From NCBI RefSeq assembly GCF_021568855.1, contig NZ_JAKGUG010000001.1:186001-250000 (forward strand): a DNA stretch of 64,000 nt, written 5' to 3'. Every line of letters starts with the position of its first letter. Position 1 is the stretch's first letter. Positions 16,892-24,459 of the stretch are shown here, in pieces. Source of the stretch: Dethiosulfovibrio russensis. GTDB taxonomy: Bacteria > Synergistota > Synergistia > Synergistales > Dethiosulfovibrionaceae. Below the pieces are notes generated by a model. It searched no databases. It saw nothing but the letters and a program-made list of their open reading frames with translations, and was not told where the DNA came from. The position numbers and the translations under genes are program-made.

Positions 16892-18979
16892 ATGTCATAT
16901 GAAGACAAGTCCTTTTCGTATCGATCCATGGAACGCCTTTTTCGCCCCAAGAGTATTCTGATAGTTGAGGATGCTCTAGGCGGTGGCGTAATCTCAAGGT
17001 TGAGAGCACTCCTTCACGAGTGGGATTTCTCCGGCGAGGTCGTAGTCATCTCGGAAGAGAACGCGACGTCGATTGAGGATCTATCTTTTGTCCCCGACCT
17101 GGCTATGATTCTTTCCTCTTCGGATTCCTCTTTGAAGGCCTTGGATCTCTGTTCTCGCGTAGGAGTTCCCTATGTAGTGCTATTTTCTCGCCTGGAAAAT
17201 TCCGGCCGGGATCATAAACCCATCCTGAAGAGGGTCCTCTCCAGAGGAACCAGATTTATCGGTCCCGAGTCTCAGGGGTTCGTCAATTTCGTTGATTCCA
17301 TACCGATCAGTTGTTCCAGCGCTCTGGATCTCAGTCAGGGAGAGGAGGGACATGTGGCCTTAATTTCTCAAAGTGGAGCGTTGGGTTTTTCTGCTTTGGC
17401 CATGGGGATCGACTCAGGGGTTCGTTTCCGTTACGTGGTGACCACCGGGGTATCCATGGATCTGGACATGATAGATATCGGACGTTGGATAGTGGAGGAC
17501 CGCGATGTAAGGTTGATCATATTTTATATCGAGGGTATGTCTGATGGGCGGGCTTTCCTTTGTTTGGCTCAGGAAGCCAGGGCAAGGGGAATATCTGTCG
17601 CGGTAATGAGAGGCGGGACGTCGAAATGCGTCAGGGATAGGGTCTTAGATAGATACGGCTTAGGTTCCTCTACCGACGACGGTATATGGAGAGCTGTGGC
17701 GAAGCAGTTTGGATTGGTGCTGTTAGACGATCTTGAAGAGCTGATAGATATGTCAAGAATTATAGGGGAAAGCGGGAGAGCATCGGGCAGCAACGTGGCG
17801 ATTCTGTCCCTTTCAGGTGGTATCGGGGTTATTCAGGCGGATAAGTGCGTCTCCCTAGGACTTAACGTGGTGGGATTATCCGATAGGACCAAAGAGGAGC
17901 TGTCGGACGTGCTGCCCTTAGGAAGCATATCCCAAAACCCTGTAGTCGTTCCTAATTCAATTGAAAATCCGTTTTCCGTTTTGTCCAATGCGCTCTGTAT
18001 CCTTCAAAATGCGGATGAGGTCGATGCAGTTATAGTGGATATACCGATCATGTCCGCTGGAGGGGCCGAATTGGTGGCTGATGCCTTGATAGGCACGGTT
18101 CGCCCTGATTCGAAGCCCATACTGTGTTGTTGGTTGATAGACGATGCTCACGGTAACCACGCTTTGGAGAGGCTCCGTAGGAGCGGGATACCCCTTTTCG
18201 ATAGTCCTAGAAGATGTGCGGATGCTCTAGTATCCCTTTTAGGTATGATACAGGCTCAGGTTCCGTCAGAGTTGGAATGTTCTCCCTCAGGTGCCTCCAT
18301 GCTGGAACTGTATCCGAAGGATCTCAACGAACACGATGCCACCGATTTTATCGGTCGTTACGGACTCTCCCTGGTCAGACAACGCTTTTGCCGTTCTTTG
18401 GACGAAACCCTCACAGCCGGTAACGATATCGGCTATCCTGTGGTCCTCAAGGTAGTCTCCACCGACGTGTTCAGCAAGAAGGCCGCCAGAGGCATAGCCT
18501 TGAGCCTCAGGACGGAGGAAGAATTGCAGAACGCCTATGGCCGTATACTGGAGAGGACAGGACGCTCCTGTCCGGGAGCGATTATAGATGGTGTGCTGGT
18601 ACAGGAGATGGTAGAAGAGGGTATCGAATGCATGATAGGGATGAAGAGGGATCCTGTCTTTGGACCAGTCGTAGCCGTAGGTTTGGGAGGGGTTCTCTAC
18701 GACGTAACCAAGGACCTGGCCCTCAGACTAGCTCCTCTGGATTTTCCCTCGGCTCTGGAGATGGTCGAAAGCCTCAGAGGGTATCCTCTTTTTTCCGGAT
18801 TAAAGGGGACGGAAGCGCTGGATTTTAAGGCTCTTGCCGGCGAGGTGGTAAAGGTCTCCAGACTATCCTGTGCCGAGCCGGACCTTCAGCTTCTGGATAT
18901 AGATTCGGCCTTCGTGACCTCCGAAGGCGTTAAAATAGCCGACGTTTACGCTTTCAGGGCGAGAAAGGATGATGTCTGA
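16892..18979 (+). CDS. Acyl-CoA synthetase (NDP-forming)-like protein lacking both phosphohistidine sites
   Basis: A 695-aa protein with the architecture of ADP-forming acetyl/acyl-CoA synthetases: CoA-binding Rossmann domain (about 10-130), succinyl-CoA ligase-like domains (about 140-450; ALISQSGALGFSALAMGIDSGV is clear) and a C-terminal ATP-grasp domain (about 475-690; GYPVVLKVVSTDVFSKKAARG). In active members a catalytic His sits in an SHTG motif and a second in an HKSD-type motif of the ATP-grasp part. Here the matching stretches read LDRYGLG (252-258) and TDVFSKKAARG (524-534); neither has His. So normal phosphotransfer is doubtful. The start at 16892 has GAGAGG eight bases upstream. The stop overlaps plsY by one base, suggesting co-expression. 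It may be a regulator, CoA-binding protein or altered enzyme. Confidence 0.75.
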   Translation: MSYEDKSFSYRSMERLFRPKSILIVEDALGGGVISRLRALLHEWDFSGEVVVISEENATSIEDLSFVPDLAMILSSSDSSLKALDLCSRVGVPYVVLFSRLENSGRDHKPILKRVLSRGTRFIGPESQGFVNFVDSIPISCSSALDLSQGEEGHVALISQSGALGFSALAMGIDSGVRFRYVVTTGVSMDLDMIDIGRWIVEDRDVRLIIFYIEGMSDGRAFLCLAQEARARGISVAVMRGGTSKCVRDRVLDRYGLGSSTDDGIWRAVAKQFGLVLLDDLEELIDMSRIIGESGRASGSNVAILSLSGGIGVIQADKCVSLGLNVVGLSDRTKEELSDVLPLGSISQNPVVVPNSIENPFSVLSNALCILQNADEVDAVIVDIPIMSAGGAELVADALIGTVRPDSKPILCCWLIDDAHGNHALERLRRSGIPLFDSPRRCADALVSLLGMIQAQVPSELECSPSGASMLELYPKDLNEHDATDFIGRYGLSLVRQRFCRSLDETLTAGNDIGYPVVLKVVSTDVFSKKAARGIALSLRTEEELQNAYGRILERTGRSCPGAIIDGVLVQEMVEEGIECMIGMKRDPVFGPVVAVGLGGVLYDVTKDLALRLAPLDFPSALEMVESLRGYPLFSGLKGTEALDFKALAGEVVKVSRLSCAEPDLQLLDIDSAFVTSEGVKIADVYAFRARKDDV

Positions 18980-19590
18980 TGTGGAGTCTCTTTGTCTCTT
19001 CCGCTTGGCTGGTATTGGGATACCTGGCAGGGTCTTTCCCTACCGCTTACCTGATTGCCCTACGCTTCAGGGGCGTAGACATAAGGACCTACGGTTCCGG
19101 TAACGTTGGGGCGACCAACCTGGGAAGGCTTATGGGAAAAAAATGGGCTTTTTTAGTGGCTATAGTGGATATGCTAAAAGGGGGAGTCGCGGTGCTCCTG
19201 ATCCGGCTTTTGGGAGCATCAGATGTCACAGTGGCTATGGCTGCTTTCGCCGCCGTCATGGGCCATAACTATCCCATATGGCTGGATTTTAAGGGTGGTA
19301 AGGGGGTCTCTACCACCTACGGGACCCTTTTCTTCGTAGCCCCTCCTGGCTCGATGATAGCCGTTCCTCTCGGTGGACTTCTCTGGCTGGCTATCTTGAA
19401 GATCGGTGAATATGTCTCTCTTGCCTCGATCCTTTCGTTATTTGGCTTGGTGTTTATTCTCCCTCTTTGCGGAGTTCCTGCTTCTTTCGCCTTGTCTGCC
19501 TTTGGATTGGCTGTTTTATCTACGTGGAGACATAGAGCCAACGTTAAAAGGCTTCTCTCCGGTCGAGAGTCAAGGGTCCGATCTAAATAA
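18979..19590 (+). CDS. plsY: Acyl-phosphate:glycerol-3-phosphate acyltransferase
   Basis: Membrane enzyme that moves an acyl group from acyl-phosphate to glycerol-3-phosphate, the first step of phospholipid synthesis. At 203 aa it has the typical size. The three PlsY motifs are visible: GSFPTAYLIALRFRGVDIRTYGSGNVGATNLGR (about 14-46), VMGHNYPIWLDFKGGKGVSTTYG (about 94-116) and the late STWRHRANVKRLLSGRE (about 180-196). About five membrane segments separate them. The ATG overlaps the stop of the acyl-CoA-synthetase-like gene (TGATG). Confidence 0.95.
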   Translation: MWSLFVSSAWLVLGYLAGSFPTAYLIALRFRGVDIRTYGSGNVGATNLGRLMGKKWAFLVAIVDMLKGGVAVLLIRLLGASDVTVAMAAFAAVMGHNYPIWLDFKGGKGVSTTYGTLFFVAPPGSMIAVPLGGLLWLAILKIGEYVSLASILSLFGLVFILPLCGVPASFALSAFGLAVLSTWRHRANVKRLLSGRESRVRSK

Positions 19591-19610
19591 GATCAGCAGA
19601 GTTCTGACCT

Positions 19611-19640
19611 ATTGACTATTTTTGACCAAGAGGATAGAAT
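19611..19640 (+). promoter_or_regulatory. ctsR promoter with CtsR operator over the -35
   Basis: TTGACT (19612-19617), 17-bp spacer, TAGAAT (19635-19640). The heptad direct repeat ATTGACT-ATT-TTTGACC (19611-19627) reads on the other strand as GGTCAAA-AAT-AGTCAAT, matching the CtsR consensus RGTCAAAnAnRGTCAAA at all but one defined position. It covers the -35, implying autorepression of ctsR-clpC and heat or protein-stress induction. Confidence 0.85.
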
Positions 19641-19675
19641 GTCGTTATTATCGTATATGGACAGGGGGAGTTGTG

Positions 19676-20155
19676 GTGCGGAGCCTCACCGAGGTCATAG
19701 AGAGTCACATAATAGAGCTTCTTGAGGGGAACGACGAGGATGCTGTCTCCCTTCGTAGAAAGGAGCTTGCCGAGAGGTTCGGGTGCGTCCCCAGTCAGAT
19801 AAACTACGTCTTGAGGAGTAGATTCACCCCCGAACGAGGGTACCTAGTGGAAAGCCAGAGGGGTGGTCACGGCTATATAAGGATTTTACGGATATGTTAC
19901 GAGACCCCGGAGGCCAGACTCCGTCATCTGGACGACCTGGTCGGAGACAGCATTACCGAACAGGAAGCTAAAAGATTGTTGGTTTCCCTTCAATCCAGAG
20001 GCCTTCTCGATCTTAGGGAGAGGCTCTTGATAGAGGTCGCATTGCGTCATGTGGACGATATGGGAGAATCGGTCTTCGATGTATCTCCCTATAAGAGAAA
20101 CGTTCTCCAGGCCGAGCTTCTCAAGAGAATGCTTCGCAGTCTGGTTCTTTCGTGA
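19676..20155 (+). CDS. ctsR: Transcriptional repressor of stress genes, CtsR
   Basis: Winged-helix repressor of clp genes. About 159 aa. The DNA-binding part is well conserved: SLRRKELAERFGCVPSQINYVLRSRFTPERGYLVESQRGGHGYIRI; the GGHGYIRI beta-wing corresponds to the GGGGYIRI that inserts into the minor groove and senses heat in Bacillus CtsR. Two adjacent GTG codons (19673, 19676) are possible starts; 19676 sits five bases after GGGGGAG. The frame is open to 19622, but the predicted transcription start is near 19647. mcsA and mcsB, which usually lie between ctsR and clpC and inactivate CtsR, are absent here: clpC follows directly. Confidence 0.93.
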   Translation: MRSLTEVIESHIIELLEGNDEDAVSLRRKELAERFGCVPSQINYVLRSRFTPERGYLVESQRGGHGYIRILRICYETPEARLRHLDDLVGDSITEQEAKRLLVSLQSRGLLDLRERLLIEVALRHVDDMGESVFDVSPYKRNVLQAELLKRMLRSLVLS

Positions 20156-20166
20156 TGGAGGGTAGT

Positions 20167-22641
20167 ATGTGGCAGTTCTTTACAGAGAGAAGCAAGAAAG
20201 TCATACAGCTGGCTCATAGAGAGGCCCTCCGATTGGGCCACGATATGATCGGAACGGAACATATACTCATGGGGTTGGCTCTGGAGAACGGTGGTGTCGC
20301 CGCGCAGATACTCTCCTCTTTGGGGTTGCCTTCGGACGAGTTGCTAGTGGCGGTCGAAGCCAGCGTTCCGCTTGGAGATCCCATAAAGAAACCGATGGAC
20401 CTTCCTTTGAGTCCCAGGGCCAAAAGGGTTCTGGACCTTTCCATAAGGGAAGCCAGGAACATGGGGGTCAACTACGTCGGCACCGAACATATTTTGCTCG
20501 GTATCTTCTCCGAGGGAGAGGGTATGGCAGTACAGGTTCTTAGAAATATGGGATTGGAGCCGGCGGAGGGCAAGAAACAGGTTCTTCGTTTCCTCTCAGG
20601 AGGAGAGGGAGATGGTAAATCCTCGAACAAACAGGAGAGAAAGGATCGTAACAGGACTCCTATTCTGGATCAGTTGGGAATAGATCTCACCGAAATGGCG
20701 GAGAAGAACGAACTGGATCCTGTAATAGGAAGGAGCAAGGAAATCCGTAGGGTCATCCAGGTTCTTTCTCGAAGGACCAAGAACAACCCCGTGTTGATCG
20801 GAGATCCCGGTGTCGGAAAGACCGCTATAGTGGAGGGACTGGCCCAGAAGGTCCTATCGGGAGATATCCCGGAGAGTCTTAAGGAGAAGAGAGTCGTTCA
20901 ACTGAACATGGGCAATCTCGTAGCCGGGACAAAATACAGAGGCGAGTTCGAGGAGAGAATGAGAAAGCTGGTCGCCGAGCTGAAGGAATGCCGAGACGTC
21001 ATCCTCTTTATCGACGAGATCCACACTATAGTTGGGGCAGGAGGAGCGGAAGGTGCCATCGATGCGGCTAATATCCTGAAGCCCAGTCTAGCTAGAGGGG
21101 AATTTCAGGTCGTAGGAGCAACTACTCTGGAGGAATATCGTCGTCACATAGAGAAGGATGCGGCACTGGAGAGACGTTTTCAGCCTGTCAAGGTGTATGA
21201 GCCCAATATGGAAGACACCTTTCTGATATTGAAGGGGCTGAGAGATAGATACGAGTCTCATCACAGGGTGACCATAACCGATCAGGCTCTGGACGCGGCG
21301 GTAAAACTGTCCTCAAGGTATATAACCGATCGATTCCTCCCGGACAAGGGAATCGACCTCATAGACGAGGCTGCGGCTCGTGCCAGGTTGGACACGATGG
21401 AGCTTCCGGAGCCCCTGAAGAAAATGGACAAGGAACTCGAGCGAATTAGGAAGGAAAAAGAATCGGCGGTGAATTCTCAGGCTTTTGAGAAGGCTGCCAA
21501 GCTTAGGGACGACGAAAATCGACTTTCCGACGACCTGGAGAGGAGACGTCGCGAATGGGTCTCTCGACAGAGCAAGGAAGTTCCGGTGCTTACAGATGAG
21601 AGCGTTGCTCAGGTCGTATCCGAGTGGACCGGTGTCCCTGTGAGCCAGCTTACGGAAGAGGAGTCCAAAAGGCTCTCCCGCATGGAAGAGGAAATCCATC
21701 GCCGTCTTGTCGGACAGGACTCGGCGGTATCGGCGGTATCCAAGGCTATCAGGAGAGCTCGTAGCGGACTTAAAGATCCTAAGCGTCCCATAGGCAGCTT
21801 TCTCTTTCTGGGGCCTACAGGGGTAGGCAAGACAGAGATGGCCCGTTCTTTGGCCGATTTCCTCTTTGGTTCGGAGGATGCTCTAGTGACCTTGGATATG
21901 AGCGAGTTTATGGAGCGTCACGAGGTCTCTAAGCTTATAGGAGCGCCTCCTGGATATGTTGGACACGAGAGTGGCGGCAAGCTTACCGAGACGATAAGGA
22001 GAAGGCCCTACTCGGTTATACTCTTCGACGAGATAGAAAAGGCCAATCCGGACGTTTTCAACGTGCTTCTTCAGATTCTAGAGGAAGGTCGTCTTACCGA
22101 CGGTCAGGGTCGGAAGGTGGATTTTCGAAACACAGTTGTCATAATGACCAGCAATATAGGGGCTAGAAATATCGTTAAGCGGCAGGGGTTCGGTTTTGCC
22201 ACCGATAATCACGAAGGCTTTTCGGACTGGTCCAGCGTCTCCAAGAATATAGACGAAGAGGTTAGACGGTCATTTAGGCCGGAGTTCTTGAATAGGATAG
22301 ACGAGCAGGTGGTCTTCAGTCCCCTCAGCAAGGAGCAGATGCTTGGCATTCTGGACGTAATGTTGAGAGAAGTCAGGGAAAGGCTCTCTGAAAAGGGTAT
22401 TCGACTTACCGTCTCGACCAAGGCGAAGGAGCTGATCCTGGAAAAGGGCTATCAGCCTCAGTATGGAGCTCGTCCTCTTAGAAGAACCATACAGAGGCTG
22501 CTTGAAGACCCTCTTGCGGATATGATACTGGACGGGAGTCTAATAGACGGCTATACCTCCAGGGTCGGAGTCTCCCGTGGGGAACTATCGTTGCGTTGCG
22601 TTCCTCCCAAAAAAGGAGATCAGCGAAAGGTCACAGCGTAG
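20167..22641 (+). CDS. clpC: ATP-dependent Clp protease ATP-binding subunit ClpC
   Basis: Hexameric AAA+ unfoldase that feeds substrates to ClpP. 825 aa. N-terminal double Clp_N repeat (about 1-145, FTERSKKVIQLAHREALRLGH and GTEHILLGI), first AAA+ module with Walker A GDPGVGKT (about 212), a UVR-type middle motif (QAFEKAAKLRDDENRL, about 436) that marks ClpC rather than ClpB, second AAA+ module with Walker A GPTGVGKT (about 549), and a D2-small domain (QPQYGARPLRRTIQRLLEDPLAD). ATG at 20167 is preceded by GGAGGG and aligns with the family N-terminus; two in-frame upstream starts overlap the ctsR stop. Its last 22 bases overlap the convergent gene. Confidence 0.96.
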   Translation: MWQFFTERSKKVIQLAHREALRLGHDMIGTEHILMGLALENGGVAAQILSSLGLPSDELLVAVEASVPLGDPIKKPMDLPLSPRAKRVLDLSIREARNMGVNYVGTEHILLGIFSEGEGMAVQVLRNMGLEPAEGKKQVLRFLSGGEGDGKSSNKQERKDRNRTPILDQLGIDLTEMAEKNELDPVIGRSKEIRRVIQVLSRRTKNNPVLIGDPGVGKTAIVEGLAQKVLSGDIPESLKEKRVVQLNMGNLVAGTKYRGEFEERMRKLVAELKECRDVILFIDEIHTIVGAGGAEGAIDAANILKPSLARGEFQVVGATTLEEYRRHIEKDAALERRFQPVKVYEPNMEDTFLILKGLRDRYESHHRVTITDQALDAAVKLSSRYITDRFLPDKGIDLIDEAAARARLDTMELPEPLKKMDKELERIRKEKESAVNSQAFEKAAKLRDDENRLSDDLERRRREWVSRQSKEVPVLTDESVAQVVSEWTGVPVSQLTEEESKRLSRMEEEIHRRLVGQDSAVSAVSKAIRRARSGLKDPKRPIGSFLFLGPTGVGKTEMARSLADFLFGSEDALVTLDMSEFMERHEVSKLIGAPPGYVGHESGGKLTETIRRRPYSVILFDEIEKANPDVFNVLLQILEEGRLTDGQGRKVDFRNTVVIMTSNIGARNIVKRQGFGFATDNHEGFSDWSSVSKNIDEEVRRSFRPEFLNRIDEQVVFSPLSKEQMLGILDVMLREVRERLSEKGIRLTVSTKAKELILEKGYQPQYGARPLRRTIQRLLEDPLADMILDGSLIDGYTSRVGVSRGELSLRCVPPKKGDQRKVTA

Positions 22642-24317
22642 GGGAGGGGGCGTTCTCTCCCTTCCGAAGGTATATTTACCGTGATCCCCTTCCACCATAG
22701 CTGGCTCGATCCGCCGCCGTCCATGTTTATCGCTTTTAAGAGGCCTGCCTGTCTGGCTATGAAGGCTGCCTCGGACAGCGTGGCGCCGTCACTATGCCAC
22801 GACGAACGACCGTCTATGACGATCCAGCATAAGCTATCGCCATCCCAGCCCGCTAAGGTTCTGGGGTGGCGTTTGTTTATTATCGAATCGGAAAACCATT
22901 CGGAGGAGAATGGTCCTTCCAGACCGAGGATCATAGGTCCCGCTTGAATTACCTGTTTTGCCCCGATCATCGCTTCATCGGACCAGATGGTCTGAAGTTT
23001 GATCTCAGCCGCATCGGAGAAGGGGCCTAATCCGGATGTCCTTAAATACAAGATATTTTCTTCCGGCTTCATGAAGTGGTTCGATCCGGCTGCTCTCCTG
23101 GTCTTTACCGTTTTCGACCTTTTTAACAGAAACTCCGTTCCGTTTCCCTTGATAGAGGTGGCGAACTGTCCGAAATGAGGGGTATAAAAACCTATCTTGC
23201 CCTCGGACGTCGGCTGGTTTATGGACGATATAGGAAGACTCTTATCCCCGCATTCTGCCGACAGCCGAAAAGATCCGTCTCCGAAGAAGGCCATATCCTG
23301 ATTCCAGCCTACGGCGGACCTGTTCTTATAGGTCGGCGATGCAGGGATATCGTCTACAACTATCGTGCCGACCGGCCTGTTTTTCCAGAAAAAACCGGCG
23401 TTTACCGCGGCCACCGAATGGGAATGTTCCCCGATCTTGCTCAGGGAGAGCTTTCTGGCTCCTATGGAAGGTGCCGTGGTTATAGAGGTTCTCGACGGAA
23501 GAGCCTTTATCATGCACCAGAAAAGAGTCCTTCCTCCTCCTCCGATCGGTAATATGGAGGCCTTCCCGAATTCTTTGGGCACTCTCTTTGCCAATAACCA
23601 TGCTTGAGCATAGTTGCTATACGGGCCTATTCTGACCGAGAAAGCGCAGTCGGTTTTCTCCATATAGGATGGGAAATTCAGGTTCTTTAGTCTTTTTATC
23701 GTCGCTCTGGCCTTCTCCTCACTGGAGTTTTCCGACAGGGCTATCGCCCATCCTTTAGGTGGGCGGCCAACCCCCTCTCTGTGTAGAGAAAGGGTATAGC
23801 TCGAACTGTTCACACTCATGTCCCACCTTACCCCTGAGACGATGCTTTCTTTTAGCCATTCGGTCAGATCTTTCAGATCCTCTTCGTTCAAAGTATTGGA
23901 AGGGGAACGGATCAGAGCGGGAGGCATCTTAGGTTCTATTTCCCCGGCTAGGCTTACGTATGGCTCCAGATAGGGGGGCAGCTCTCCTGTTGTCTGGACA
24001 AGGGAAGCGACCATTTTAGCCTCGTGATGCCAGCCCATCGCTCTGAACGAAAAGGCTATGGCTTCCGCTTTGCTGATCTCTATGTCAGGATAGAATCTGT
24101 CGGAAGGGAAGAGTATCCCCATTGCGAAGGCCGATTCCACATAACGCGAGCTTGGATGGTCCTTAGGAACGTCGGAGAAACTTCTTCCGTTCCAAAGAGG
24201 AAGGCTAAGTGCGGATATTATCTCGGATAGAGCTTCCCCTCTGTTCACGGCGGCAGCCGAGGTGGATATAGCTAACGCCAGCATAAAACCTGCCGTTATT
24301 TTTAAAAGGTGTCTCAA
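22620..24317 (-). CDS. Exported SLH-like and SPOR-like protein with phosphodiester glycosidase (NAGPA) domain
   Basis: 565 aa with a signal peptide (cleavage near AAA|V, about 22). An S-layer-homology-like region follows (about 25-105: SFSDVPKDHPSSRYVESAFAMGILFPSDRFYPDIEISKAEAIAF). A middle region (about 190-265) resembles a SPOR-type fold (GWAIALSENSSEEKARATIKRLKNLNFPSYMEKTDCAFSVRIGPYSNYAQA). The C-terminal part (about 275-565) is a phosphodiester glycosidase/NAGPA domain: AAVNAGFFWKNRPVGTIVVDD, HPRTLAGW and the hallmark NMDGGGSS (531-538). Human NAGPA removes GlcNAc phosphodiester caps; bacterial members are thought to act on cell-wall glycans. TTG at 24317 has GGGGAGG seven bases upstream. 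It is convergent with, and overlaps, clpC by 22 bp. Confidence 0.82.
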   Translation of the reverse strand: MRHLLKITAGFMLALAISTSAAAVNRGEALSEIISALSLPLWNGRSFSDVPKDHPSSRYVESAFAMGILFPSDRFYPDIEISKAEAIAFSFRAMGWHHEAKMVASLVQTTGELPPYLEPYVSLAGEIEPKMPPALIRSPSNTLNEEDLKDLTEWLKESIVSGVRWDMSVNSSSYTLSLHREGVGRPPKGWAIALSENSSEEKARATIKRLKNLNFPSYMEKTDCAFSVRIGPYSNYAQAWLLAKRVPKEFGKASILPIGGGGRTLFWCMIKALPSRTSITTAPSIGARKLSLSKIGEHSHSVAAVNAGFFWKNRPVGTIVVDDIPASPTYKNRSAVGWNQDMAFFGDGSFRLSAECGDKSLPISSINQPTSEGKIGFYTPHFGQFATSIKGNGTEFLLKRSKTVKTRRAAGSNHFMKPEENILYLRTSGLGPFSDAAEIKLQTIWSDEAMIGAKQVIQAGPMILGLEGPFSSEWFSDSIINKRHPRTLAGWDGDSLCWIVIDGRSSWHSDGATLSEAAFIARQAGLLKAINMDGGGSSQLWWKGITVNIPSEGRERPLPYAVTFR

Positions 24318-24459
24318 TGTTTTACCTCCCCGATGTAATCGATTATGTTAGAGCCGGTTAAAATGGTACCATAGGTACGGTACGTATGGACAGATCTACT
24401 CGTCCTTGTGCTACAATGGCTCTTGATGTAAAGACCAAGAGTGGGAGGTATCGGCAAAT

